DNA from: UBA8231 sp036011085
GTDB lineage: Bacteria; Latescibacterota; UBA2968; UBA8231
Direction: 5' to 3'
Assembly (NCBI GenBank): GCA_036011085.1
Contig: DASCMS010000035.1
Span: 25,223 to 89,222 of the forward strand
DNA: 64,000 nucleotides
Part shown: positions 43,742 through 52,849 of the stretch, in pieces
Position numbering within the stretch: the first letter of the stretch is position 1
How the letters are laid out: each line of letters opens with the position of its first letter
Notes under the pieces: generated by a model
Database searches by the model: none
What the model was told of the DNA's origin: nothing
The model's input: only the letters and a program-made list of their open reading frames with translations
Made by a program: the position numbers and the translations under genes

Positions 43742-44941
43742 CTACAACTCGACGGCGATGAAGTCGGCCACGACGCGGGCGATGCTGGCATACCCCGCTA
43801 TGGTGGGATGACCGTCGGCGCTCTCCGGATAGGGGCGGTCGCCATCTTCCAGGCTTCGCCGCAAGGAGGGCAGGGCATCGACACAGGGAACGCCGAGTTC
43901 GGCGGCGGTCTGCCGGACACGGGTTTGAAATCGGGTTTCAGCCTTGATCAGCCGCTGCAGACGGGGCCGGTTGCCGGCGTTGATCAGCGGCGCAAAGACG
44001 AGTTCCTTGGTCGGGATCCAAAGCACGAGGAGCCGGGCACCAGCTTCGGCACTGCGCTGTGACATCTCGCGCAGAGCGCGGAGGGTCATCTGCAGGCCTT
44101 CACCGATGCGCGGATCCGATGTGTCCATAGCAAACAGCCGCTTGGTCACGGTCAGTGTCGTGCGCGCATCAGCGCCGCCGTCGAGAGCATCCAGATAGTC
44201 CGGATGCTGACGTGCACGTTGCTGCGCCGCCTCCCAGGTGCCGCCCGCACGACCGGTGAGGGCGGCGGAACCTTGCCCATTGGCCAGATGGCGAAGAAAG
44301 TGGAACAATGCGGAATGATCGCGCAGGACGTCGCGCAGGGGCCAGGGCCTGCGCCCCATGCGAGTCACAGAGCGGGCCTGTTCTGCCAGGGGATTGTTGA
44401 CTTCGAGTTCGGCGATGCGGGATTGCAGCGCCACATCGGGTGTACGCAGGTGGCTCAACTGGCCGTGCCCGTAGACGAGGCTGAAGGTGTCGTACAGATC
44501 ATTGCCGGCGTAGACGGCAGCCACCACGATCTGTGGCTCCAGGGAGACGACGTCCTCCCAGATGGCCAACCCGTGGATGGGACTGTACCCGGAGCAGGCG
44601 ATGTTGTACGTCGATCGGCCGCTGAGGGCGGACAGCTGCCGCGGCCAGGAGAGCTCCGCGGGCACGCCGTACCCGTAGGTCTGTGAATCTCCGAGGATGA
44701 CGACGTCGGCCTGCTCCGGGACCGAGTCATTGCGGAAGCACCATTCGTCGACGTCGGGGTAGTCGGGGTTCAGGCGCCAGCCGAGATGCTCGTCGTGGAT
44801 CCTGTGGTGGGCGACGAGGACGCTGGCCGGCGACCACAGGGCACCGGCTGTGCGTAGAGCCAACTCACCACAGAGCAGACACAAGCCGACGAAGAGCGCA
44901 CCCTTGAACAGGCGGGTCAGGGCGCTACCGGGGCGGTCCAA
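43742..44941 (-). CDS. Membrane-anchored SGNH/GDSL-type hydrolase
   Basis: 399 residues from a TTG at 44941, chosen because a GGGGGAG ribosome site lies 8 bases before it and a membrane anchor follows (LFKGALFVGLCLLCGELAL). The frame is open to 45199 but that part overlaps the upstream oxidoreductase gene. SGNH blocks: VILGDSQTYGYG (Ser), AVYAGNDLYD (Asn) and a C-terminal SADGHPTIAGYASIA with the Asp-His pair. Such proteins de-acetylate or acetylate extracellular polysaccharides or act as esterases. Start position and acceptor are uncertain. Confidence 0.78.
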   Translation of the reverse strand: MDRPGSALTRLFKGALFVGLCLLCGELALRTAGALWSPASVLVAHHRIHDEHLGWRLNPDYPDVDEWCFRNDSVPEQADVVILGDSQTYGYGVPAELSWPRQLSALSGRSTYNIACSGYSPIHGLAIWEDVVSLEPQIVVAAVYAGNDLYDTFSLVYGHGQLSHLRTPDVALQSRIAELEVNNPLAEQARSVTRMGRRPWPLRDVLRDHSALFHFLRHLANGQGSAALTGRAGGTWEAAQQRARQHPDYLDALDGGADARTTLTVTKRLFAMDTSDPRIGEGLQMTLRALREMSQRSAEAGARLLVLWIPTKELVFAPLINAGNRPRLQRLIKAETRFQTRVRQTAAELGVPCVDALPSLRRSLEDGDRPYPESADGHPTIAGYASIARVVADFIAVEL

Positions 44942-44961
44942 GTGCTCAGCTCCCCCGTCCC

Positions 44962-46242
44962 TCAGGCGAAGCGGTCGGGGTCGAGCAGGACCAGGTCGAA
45001 TCCTGGATCCCGTCCACCCACAAGGTGCGAGACGATCTGCCCTGTCACGGGCCCCAGGGACATACCGATCATGGCATGGCCGGCGGCGAGCACGACGTTG
45101 TCCCAGGCGCGGGGTCGACCGAGGGCGGCCAGGCCATCGGGAGTGCAGGGGCGCAGGCCGCGCCAGATCTCCCGTACGGAAAATTCGGCCGGATCCCATC
45201 CGGGAAGGTACCTGGGCACCGCCCGGACGATGGCCTCGACACGGCGGCGGTTGACGGACAGATCGAGGCCGGCCAGTTCGAGGGTGCCAGCAAAGCGCAG
45301 TCGATTCCCGCCCAGTGGGGTGACGCCCACCTTGGCCTCGGTCAGCATGAAGGGTACATCTGGCGCATCCGCGGGAGCTTCGATTTCAACGGAATACCCC
45401 TTGGCTGGTTGAATCGGCAGGTTGAGGCCGAGGCCGGTCGCCAGGGATGGACTCCACGCCCCGGCGGCCAACACGAGCTGCTCCGGCTGGTAGGTGCCGC
45501 GCGTGGTGTCGACTGTGGTCACGGCGCGGTCCCGGCTGTGAATACGCAGCACCTCCGCCGATTCTACGATCTCGACTCCGGCATCGCGCGCCTTCCGCGC
45601 CAGGGCCTGCACGAAGCGGGCTGGATCGAGGTGGGCATCCTGCGGATAGAAGACACCACCGACACAGTTCACGGGTACGTCACCGAGAAAGCTGGCGACG
45701 GCGGCCGGATCAAGCTCTTCGCTGGCCAACCCGGCGTCGTTCATATGGTGCCCCTCGGCGACCGCGTCGGCGAGTCCCTCGGCGGTGTCACACACCAGCA
45801 GGCGTCCGCGCTCGCCATAGCCGAAATCGAGGCCGCTGCCGGCGAACTCCGCATAGAGGGTCCGGCTGGCAAGATGCAGATCGCGCAACACTGGGATCAC
45901 GCGTTCCACCCGGGACGGCGTGGAGGCGCGGTAGAAATGCCACAACCAGCGCAACAGATCGGCATCGAGCCGCGGTTTGATGTAGAACGGACTGTCCGGG
46001 CGAAACAGCCATCGCAGTCCATGCGCCAGGGCTGCCGGTTCCGCCAGCGGTACGCTGTGGCTGGGAACGACGAGACCCGCGTTGCCGTAGGACGCACCAG
46101 AACAGACCTGGTCGCGGTCGAGGAGCACGACGCGGGCACCCATCTGTTGCAGGTACCAGGCGCTGCATATGCCGATGACGCCGGCGCCGACGACGAGCAC
46201 GTCGACAGCGCGCGGCGTGCCGATGACGGTGGGTGAGTTCAT
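44962..46242 (-). CDS. DadA-like FAD-dependent amine/amino-acid oxidoreductase
   Basis: 426 residues from ATG 46242, which overlaps the stop of the zinc-ribbon gene by ATGA. The FAD motif VDVLVVGAGVIGICSAWYLQQMG is at about 11-33 (outline), followed by CSGASYGNAGLVVPSHSVPLAEP, a block characteristic of D-amino-acid dehydrogenase small subunits, and a C-terminal WRGLRPCTPDGLAALGRP and AAGHAMIGMSLGPVTGQIV that complete the DAO fold. It likely oxidises a D-amino acid, glycine derivative or hydroxyproline-type amine. Longer frames overlap the zinc-ribbon gene. Confidence 0.87.
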   Translation of the reverse strand: MNSPTVIGTPRAVDVLVVGAGVIGICSAWYLQQMGARVVLLDRDQVCSGASYGNAGLVVPSHSVPLAEPAALAHGLRWLFRPDSPFYIKPRLDADLLRWLWHFYRASTPSRVERVIPVLRDLHLASRTLYAEFAGSGLDFGYGERGRLLVCDTAEGLADAVAEGHHMNDAGLASEELDPAAVASFLGDVPVNCVGGVFYPQDAHLDPARFVQALARKARDAGVEIVESAEVLRIHSRDRAVTTVDTTRGTYQPEQLVLAAGAWSPSLATGLGLNLPIQPAKGYSVEIEAPADAPDVPFMLTEAKVGVTPLGGNRLRFAGTLELAGLDLSVNRRRVEAIVRAVPRYLPGWDPAEFSVREIWRGLRPCTPDGLAALGRPRAWDNVVLAAGHAMIGMSLGPVTGQIVSHLVGGRDPGFDLVLLDPDRFA

Positions 46243-46502
46243 CTGCGCCTCATGCCTTTTGTTGTCACCTTGCCCCCGATGATCTTGTACGCAGGCCCGC
46301 CTCCCATCATCGCCTCGCGGGCGAACTGCTGGCCGCAGTCGGGACAGTGCAGGCTGCCGTCGGTGTGGTCTTCGGTGATGCGCCCGGGCCGGATCTTCAC
46401 CAGGCCGCCATCCCCTCCCTTGCGGTACCGGTACAGCAAGGTCCGACATTTGGCGCAATGAATCGAGATCGTACGGGCGTCGGCCGGTACCCTGTCGGCC
46501 AT
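46239..46502 (-). CDS. Small zinc-ribbon protein
   Basis: 87 residues from ATG 46502. Two cysteine pairs, IHCAKCRTLLYRY and LHCPDCGQQFAREA, about 40 residues apart, form a zinc ribbon; the tail is basic (GGKVTTKGMRRR). Function unknown; it could bind nucleic acid or a protein partner. It is two bases downstream of the membrane-protein stop and overlaps the oxidoreductase start by 4, so it is embedded in a coupled operon. Confidence 0.75.
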   Translation of the reverse strand: MADRVPADARTISIHCAKCRTLLYRYRKGGDGGLVKIRPGRITEDHTDGSLHCPDCGQQFAREAMMGGGPAYKIIGGKVTTKGMRRR

Positions 46503-46504
46503 GG

Positions 46505-46897
46505 TCAGTCGTACACAGCGAGGCGGCTGGCGACCCACGCCGACGGCAGAAATATGAGCGTGCCGACGATGGTGAACCAGAGCGGATGCGGGACAGCGAT
46601 AAGATTCGTCATCCCTGCCAGGGTCATGACGCCGCCCACCAGGAAGGCGTAGAACGGTCGTCCGCCGACGCGGGCGGCGAGCCAGGCGCCGGCAAACGTA
46701 CCCAGCGAGTAGGCGATGAGGACCATGACGAGAGCCATGACCGGCATGGCGGCGACGGCGGCGGCAAAAGCTTCACGGTCGGTGGGATCGAGATCCGCCG
46801 GCGGCGGGTACATCTGATGACCGATACCCTCCAGCACAAAGACCATGGTCATGGCCAGGGCCAGCCCGCCGAAAACGCCGAGCAGGGCGCGAATCAT
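46505..46897 (-). CDS. Four-TM membrane protein of unknown function
   Basis: 130 residues from ATG 46897, overlapping the CBM9-like stop by ATGA. Four hydrophobic segments are at about 3-22, 50-70, 75-95 and 100-122; a polar loop with PPPADLDPTDREAFAAAVAAMP lies after the first (outline). A GTFAGAWLAARVGGRPF loop is typical of small uncharacterised membrane proteins in environmental genomes. No family is named. Coupled to genes on both sides. Confidence 0.75.
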   Translation of the reverse strand: MIRALLGVFGGLALAMTMVFVLEGIGHQMYPPPADLDPTDREAFAAAVAAMPVMALVMVLIAYSLGTFAGAWLAARVGGRPFYAFLVGGVMTLAGMTNLIAVPHPLWFTIVGTLIFLPSAWVASRLAVYD

Positions 46898-47814
46898 CGC
46901 GCCTCGTCCACCGGCTGCTCGGAGAAGGTGATGTAGGGGAAGCATTCGGGCACGTGACTGTCCCACACGCCATGGGGACTCCAGGCCCAGCCGCCATGGT
47001 CATCGGACGGTGCTGCTTCCTTGTATTGATTGAAGCGGGAGAAGTCCATGCGCCACACATCTCCGTCCTTCGGTGGCAGCGCCCGCCCATCGCCATGGGC
47101 GAGCCACTTCATGCCCTGCCACGGCAGGGCCAGCTCCACGGACCAGCTGCGGTCGCGATCGGTGTTGTCGTTGATCGTTCCGTCGGCGACGACGGCAGTC
47201 TGCAACCCGGGGAAGTCCCAGTTCCAGTAGCCGGTGCGGCCACCCCGGGGATGGGGCTGGAAGCCGACCCCTGCGAAAGGCTTCACCTGAGGATGATCCC
47301 GGGAGAACTCGTCCACTTTGCTGTACCCCTTCTTTTCGTAGGTGTCGTCCCAGATGAAGAAGACTTCGTAGATCGTGCCGAACGTGTTGATCTCGAACTC
47401 GTAGTAATTGTCCATGCCGGCGATGAAGAGTTCCACGTCATTGTTCTGGTAGATGGGTGCGTCGCGTTCGGTGAGGCTGGCTTCGAGAAAGGGCTCCTCG
47501 ATCCAGTAGCCGACGTAGAGATACTCATCGTCCCAGAGGACGGCGGCACGTGTGTCGTGAACGCCCGGGTTGCCATTGACGAGATCGGAGAATCGCGGCG
47601 AGCGTGGCGCCTGCGCCCACGACGCCTCGTTCAGATGACCGTCCACTACAATTGGCCCCGTGGCACGGTATGCGGTGTAGCGCTCGATGCGGTCATCGGG
47701 CCAGGGAAAGGCGTCGGCCATGCGGGACCTCTCTGTCGTCCTAGGTGTATCGGGTTCGGCAGCGACCAGGCTGGTGGTTGACAGCAGGAGAATCAAGGCA
47801 CCGTGCATGCTCAC
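46894..47814 (-). CDS. Secreted CBM9-like carbohydrate-binding protein
   Basis: 306 residues from GTG 47814, coupled to the sulfatase stop by GTGA; the ATG two codons later is an alternative. A signal peptide (HGALILLLSTTSLVAA) precedes a single CBM9-like domain: YRATGPIVVDGHLNEASWAQA, AAVLWDDEYLYVGYWIEEP, QNNDVELFIAGMDNYYEFEIN, WSVELALPWQGM, and WRMDFSRFNQ. Such domains bind sugar reducing ends in xylanases; stand-alone versions like this one are common near sulfatases and may act as glycan-binding or unrecognised catalytic proteins. Confidence 0.85.
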   Translation of the reverse strand: MSMHGALILLLSTTSLVAAEPDTPRTTERSRMADAFPWPDDRIERYTAYRATGPIVVDGHLNEASWAQAPRSPRFSDLVNGNPGVHDTRAAVLWDDEYLYVGYWIEEPFLEASLTERDAPIYQNNDVELFIAGMDNYYEFEINTFGTIYEVFFIWDDTYEKKGYSKVDEFSRDHPQVKPFAGVGFQPHPRGGRTGYWNWDFPGLQTAVVADGTINDNTDRDRSWSVELALPWQGMKWLAHGDGRALPPKDGDVWRMDFSRFNQYKEAAPSDDHGGWAWSPHGVWDSHVPECFPYITFSEQPVDEAR

Positions 47815-49130
47815 AGATCAAGCTCACGGATGACCGTAGGATCCTGCCTCAGGGATTCGGCCCAGCGATTCCGCACGTCGGCGAGATGACTGAAGATATC
47901 GTGTCGTTCAACGTGCAAGTCGTGGACCTCGCCGGGATCCTCATGGAGATCGTAGAGAGATACCTGGTCGAGGCCGTCTCCCATTAGCTTCCAACGGCCT
48001 TCACGAACAGCCCATAGAGAGCCATACGTCCAGCACAGCGATTCGTGAGCAACGGCTGTCGATGACCTGAGGACATTGCCCAACGACGCACCATCAATCA
48101 CCGGACCCGCTGTTGAGACACCGGCGTGCGTGACCAGTGTAGGCAACCAGTCCATGCTGGAGACCAGCTGCCCGCGTACCGTCCCGGCGGGGTAGGTGCC
48201 AGGCCATGAGGCGATACACGGCACGCGGATACCGCCTTCCAGCAGCGTCCCCTTATGGCCACGATAGGGCCTCGACTGGCCACCGGAAAGCGAATCCGGT
48301 TCCACGGAGTGGCCGTGATCGCTGAGAAACAGGATGATCGTGTCCTGTGTCAGTCCGTTGGCTTCGATGGCGGCCATGACATTGCCCACAGCCTCGTCGA
48401 GCACATGGACACAGGCGGCATACTGTCGTCTGCCAGGGTCACTGATGTGTGCCACCGCTTCGAGGGACGTGGCCGATGGCTGCAAGGGGTAGTGGGGTTG
48501 GTTGTAGGGGAGGTACAGGAAGAACGGACGTCCGCTGTTGCGGCCGATAAACTCCCGGGCTTCACGGGTTACCAGGTCGGGGAAATAGACGCCATCCTCA
48601 TGGTATTCCCTGTCGTCTTTCCACAAGCGATGACCAGCACCAGCTCCCCAACGGTACGTGTGCGTATGGTTGTCGAGGGCACCCACCTTGAAACCGACGA
48701 ACTCGTCGAAGCCCTGAGCCAGGGGACTGACCTCGGCTGGAACGCCCAGATGCCACTTGCCAAAGATGGCTGTGCGGTAGCCGGCACCGCGCAGCATCTC
48801 GGCAATCGTCGTCTCCTCGGCTTCCAGACCGAGGTTGCGCTGCAGCAGGCGAGCATGTTCGCGGCCGGTCAGCAGGCTGGCGCGCGAGGGCGTGCACGCC
48901 GGCGCCGTCACGTAGTGGTCGGTGAAGCGAACGCCTCGAGCTGCCAGCGTATCCAGATGCGGCGTGCGCAGATCGCTGGCCCCATAACAGCCCAGGTCGG
49001 TGCTGCCGAGGTCATCGGCGACGATCAGGACGATGTTGGGCTGTCGACCGGGAGCTGCGCAACTGCCGAGAGGCAATGCCAGACTGGCGAGGCCGGCGCC
49101 GAGCGTGCCCAGGCACCTTCGGCGTGACAT
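47811..49130 (-). CDS. Exported type I sulfatase
   Basis: 439 residues from ATG 49130, chosen because it opens a signal sequence: MSRRRCLGTLGAGLASLALP with a twin-arginine-like start and an LGSC lipobox at 21-24. The catalytic fold starts with QPNIVLIVADDLGSTDLGC; the sulfatase motif CTPSRASLLTGRE has Cys79 as the formylglycine precursor; AIFGKWHLG and FLSDHGHSVEPDS follow. It likely desulfates an extracellular glycan, alongside the CBM9-like protein encoded next. Divergent from the GH92 gene with 248 bases between starts. Confidence 0.92.
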   Translation of the reverse strand: MSRRRCLGTLGAGLASLALPLGSCAAPGRQPNIVLIVADDLGSTDLGCYGASDLRTPHLDTLAARGVRFTDHYVTAPACTPSRASLLTGREHARLLQRNLGLEAEETTIAEMLRGAGYRTAIFGKWHLGVPAEVSPLAQGFDEFVGFKVGALDNHTHTYRWGAGAGHRLWKDDREYHEDGVYFPDLVTREAREFIGRNSGRPFFLYLPYNQPHYPLQPSATSLEAVAHISDPGRRQYAACVHVLDEAVGNVMAAIEANGLTQDTIILFLSDHGHSVEPDSLSGGQSRPYRGHKGTLLEGGIRVPCIASWPGTYPAGTVRGQLVSSMDWLPTLVTHAGVSTAGPVIDGASLGNVLRSSTAVAHESLCWTYGSLWAVREGRWKLMGDGLDQVSLYDLHEDPGEVHDLHVERHDIFSHLADVRNRWAESLRQDPTVIRELDL

Positions 49131-49174
49131 CGGCACGGGCTCAGATCTTGTGCCCCCCGCGTCCAGGTCAGCCA

Positions 49175-49186
49175 TTTGCGCGCAAA
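49175..49186. promoter_or_regulatory. 12-bp palindrome upstream of the sulfatase operon
   Basis: TTTGCGCGCAAA is perfectly symmetric and lies 45-56 bases before the chosen sulfatase ATG, within the 248-base region shared with the divergent GH92 gene. Its GCAAA half-sites resemble those of LacI-family operators. The rest of this intergenic region shows no gene; a TTGACC hexamer at 49297 facing GH92 has only a weak -10 partner. Confidence 0.3.
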
Positions 49187-49378
49187 CCTGTGACAAGTGT
49201 CCGAGTGACCTCTTCAGCCGCTTCGCGTTCCTGCTTCAAGCTTCTGCCTCCTCCTCGGTCCGCGCTGACGGGCAGGACAACTCGTACGTCGCTCACTTGA
49301 CCCACTTTGGAGCGTGGTCGTATCTCTCCCAGGCGGCGTCCACGAAAATAACCAATACCGAGTGGAGGGCGACAGAGG

Positions 49379-51651
49379 ATGATTTCGAGGCGGGTAGTCG
49401 ACGCTGGCAGAGATGGGGGAGTCCTCAAGAGTCTGCTCCTGGCGAGCCTGCCTTTGCTGCTCGCCGGCTGCCAGGATCCACCATCAACGCCGGCCCTGGT
49501 GGATCTGGTGAATCCTCTCATCGGCACCGACTCGGAATACGCCTTTTCCCACGGCAACACCTATCCCGCCGTGGCTCTGCCCTTCGGCATGACGTCATGG
49601 ACGCCACAGACCGGGAAGCGGTTCTCGGCATGGATCTACCAGCATGACGTCAATTCCATCGTGGGGTTTCGGGCCACCCACCAGGCCAGCGTCTGGCGCG
49701 GGGACTATGGTCAATTCTCCCTGATGCCGATGAGTGGAGAACTGTCTCCGGACGTCGAGGACCGCCGAACCACCTTTTCCCGGGAAAGGGAAGCCGCCTC
49801 CCCCCCGTCTACCGGACGCACCTCGACAAGTACGACATCGACGTGGAGATGTCCCCGACCCTGAGGTGTGCCATCTTCCGCATGACACCGGCGCGGCCCG
49901 GGAGTCTATGGGTAGTTTTCGACACCCACGGTGGCGGCGGTTTTTCAATCAACTCGGAACAGCAGCGGGCGACCGGCGTCAGTGAACGGCACTCCGGTGG
50001 CGTTGGCGATCGATTCGGATGTCACTTCGTCGCCGATTTTCGGCGTCCCGTGGGAAGCGTCGGCGCCTGGCACGAACGCGATGTGCCGGACAGTCTGGCC
50101 GTTCGCGGCGGCTACGCCAGGTTTTTCGCGTCTCCTGACGATCCACTGGTGATCGCCATCGGAACTTCCTTCATCGATGCGGACCAGGCCGCTGTGAATC
50201 TCGAACGGGAGATCGGTACGCGAACCTTCGACGAAGTCGAGGCCCTCGCGGCGGCGACCTGGGAGGCAGTTCTCCAGCGCATCCGCATCACCGGCGCCAC
50301 GGCGCAACAACAGACCACCTTCTATACTGCTCTCTATCGGAGCATGCTGTTCCCCCGCATCTGGCACGAGGAGGGTGCGGACGGGATCGTCAAGCACTAC
50401 AGCCCATACGACGGCAAGATTCACGAAGGGATCCTGTTCGCCGACCAGGGCCTCTGGGACACGTTCCGCACGGTGTATCCCCTCTGGACGTTGATCTGGC
50501 CTGAGCAGGTTGCGCAAATCATCAAAGGCTGGACGAACGCGTACCGCGAAGGCGGGTGGTTTCCCAACTGGCCAAGCCCGGGGTACCGTCAGGGCATGGC
50601 GGGTACGCATATGGAAGCCGTCATCGCCGACGCGTACCTGAAGGGAGTGACCGACTTTGACACGGACGTCGTCTTCGAAGGTCTACTGCGCAACGGCAAT
50701 ATTCCCGGTACGGAGCGGGTCGGCAGACGGGGACTTGAGGCGTACCTCGAGCGGGGATACGTACCGAGCGACATCGTAGAGGGTGCCACGAGCCGTACCC
50801 TCGAGTTCGCCTATGGGGACTTCTGCATCGCCACCATGGCTCAGGCCATTGGACGAGACCAGGAGGCGGCACAGTTCTTCCGACGAGCCGCCAACTGGCG
50901 CAACGTCTTCGACGTGGAGCGGTACTACGTACGCGGGCGTCGAGCCGATGGCGAGTGGGATGAGACGGACCTGTTCAGACGGGGCGGGGCTTTCGTCGAA
51001 GGCACAGCCTGGCAGCATACCTATGCCGTGCTGCACGATCTTCCGGCGCTGGTACAGGCGTTTGATGGACCCAAGGCCTTCGGCTTTGTCCTCGACAAGT
51101 TCTTCGATGCGCCGCCCGTCTTCTATCCTGGTGACTACGAGTGGGTTCGGCACGAGATGGTGGAGATGACGTCGGCCAACATGGGGCAGTATGCCCACAA
51201 CAACCAGCAGAGCCACCACATCCCCTACCTGTACAATTACTCAGATCGGCCCTGGAAGACGCAAAGCTGGGTCCGGCGCGTGCTTGACGAACTGTACAGC
51301 GCGGAACCCAACGGTCTGCTCGGCGATGAGGATACCGGATCCCTCTCGTCGTGGTACATCTTCAGTACCCTCGGATTCTATCCGGTCTGCCCCGGGAAAC
51401 CAGAATACACCCTGGGGGCACCACGCTTCGATTCGGTGATAGTCGAACTGCCACAGGGGCGTCGTCTCGAGATCATCGGCCAGGACAACGGCGACGACAG
51501 AGCCTACGTGCAGGCGGTCACCTTCAACGATCGACGACTGTCGCGACCTTTCCTCGCGCACGCCGATCTGGCGCAAGGGGGGGAACTGCGGTTCGTGATG
51601 GGCGAGCAACCCAAGGAGGATCTCTACGACGTGGATCCTCACGATCACTGA
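49379..51651 (+). pseudogene. GH92 alpha-mannosidase with a poly-C frameshift
   Basis: Two adjoining frames together encode one GH92 enzyme. Frame one (49379 to about 49800) gives a lipoprotein signal (SLPLLLAGC) and the family start LVNPLIGTDSEYAFSHGNTYP, then PFGMTSWTPQTG. Frame two resumes as YRTHLDKYDIDVEMSPTLRC and carries GGWFPNWPSPGYRQGMAGTH, the FVEGTAWQHTYAV glutamate region and DEDTGSLSSWYIFSTLGFYP. The break falls in a run of seven C at 49800-49806; one extra C or two fewer would restore a protein of about 757 residues. It would trim alpha-mannosides from N-glycans or mannans. Sequencing error, phase variation and true decay are all possible. Confidence 0.85.
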
Positions 51652-51679
51652 GTGGCCGTGCAGCCCGCGGCAGCCGGCT

Positions 51680-52711
51680 CTACCCGTTGTGCAGGAAGTG
51701 CATGATGTCGCCGTCCTCGACGGTGTAGTCGCGGCCCCGAGTGGCCAGGTGGCCACGATTGCGCGCCTCGGCTTCCGAACCGGCAGCGATGAAGTCGTCG
51801 TACTTCATGACTTCGGCACGTATGAAGCCGCGTTCGATATCGGAGTGGATGGCGCCACCGGCTTCCGGACCGCTGGCGCCCTTGCGGATGGTCCAGGCGC
51901 GGCACTCGTCCTCGCCGACGGTATAGAAGGACATGAGACCCAGCGCATCGTAGGCGGCGCCGTTGACCCGGTCGAGGCCCGGTGATTCCAACCCCAGGGC
52001 TTCGAGGAATTCCGCCCGCTCGGCCTCGTCCTCGATACCGGCAACTTCCGATTCGATCTGGCAGGACACGGCGGCAGTAGCCTCCCCGAAGTCACCTCCC
52101 AGATCACCTTCGGACACATTGTACACCGGCAGCACGGGCAGGAAGGTGACCAGGTCGAGGCTGCGTACGGTGGCACGCTCGCTGTCGGTGAGCGTCAATT
52201 CCCGAAGACAGCGATTCTCCTCGAGGCAGGCCATGGACCTGTCGAGAACGGCTTTTTCCCGCTCCTGTTCGCCTGTGAGGCCGGACTTGGACTCCCTGGC
52301 CAGCCGCTCGAGTCGCTTCTCGACGAGCTCCATGTCGGCCAGCAGCAGCTCGGCCTCGAGATTCTCCCGGTCGCGATCGGCGTTCACCGAGCCGGCGGGA
52401 TGGTAGACGCCATCATCGTCGAAGGCGCGCAGCACCAGGCACACCAGGTGGCAGCGGCGAGCAGCGTTTAGCCATTCATGTGATTCGCCGCCCGTGGTCG
52501 CGTCGGGGCAGAGGACAAAGTTGTTCTCGGCGTAGGTCGTCTTCTTCGGGTGAAAGAGGCCCTGCAGAGCGTCGACGCGGGGGTCGTGAACCCAGGCGAT
52601 GCCCTCGACGGTCTCGCCGGGTTGTCGACTCTCCGGCACGGGTCGGCCTGTGAGCAGGGTGAACAGAGTACGTTTGCCGGCCTGGGGCAGGCCGATGAGG
52701 GCGATCTTCAT
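51680..52711 (-). CDS. ychF: YchF/OLA1-type P-loop ATPase
   Basis: 343 residues from ATG 52711; longer frames to 52903 are unconserved. The P-loop is MKIALIGLPQAGKRTLFTLL, where the usual NVGKST is changed to QAGKRT, a variant seen in a divergent YchF branch. The PVYNVSE segment supplies the NxxE motif that gives YchF its ATP rather than GTP preference. A coiled helical arm lies near 150-190, and the TGS-like C-terminus ends RDYTVEDGDIMHFLHNG. YchF binds ribosomes and is linked to stress and redox regulation. Convergent with GH92. Confidence 0.88.
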   Translation of the reverse strand: MKIALIGLPQAGKRTLFTLLTGRPVPESRQPGETVEGIAWVHDPRVDALQGLFHPKKTTYAENNFVLCPDATTGGESHEWLNAARRCHLVCLVLRAFDDDGVYHPAGSVNADRDRENLEAELLLADMELVEKRLERLARESKSGLTGEQEREKAVLDRSMACLEENRCLRELTLTDSERATVRSLDLVTFLPVLPVYNVSEGDLGGDFGEATAAVSCQIESEVAGIEDEAERAEFLEALGLESPGLDRVNGAAYDALGLMSFYTVGEDECRAWTIRKGASGPEAGGAIHSDIERGFIRAEVMKYDDFIAAGSEAEARNRGHLATRGRDYTVEDGDIMHFLHNG

Positions 52712-52849
52712 GGTCTTGTGGGTTCGTTCCGGGTGGTTGGAGGACTCAACAGAGAGAATAACGGCTCCCGGCGAAGAGTGTGCCACCGTATCTTCGCTTG
52801 CAGGGCGCCAGGCCCGTACCTGATCCAGCCACGAAAGGTTTGCTCCTTC

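Noticed and set aside
49843..51651. A separate GH92 gene starting at the internal ATG 49843
   Set aside because: The conserved N-terminal GH92 strands and signal peptide lie in the preceding frame and join at the C-run, so this is one interrupted gene.
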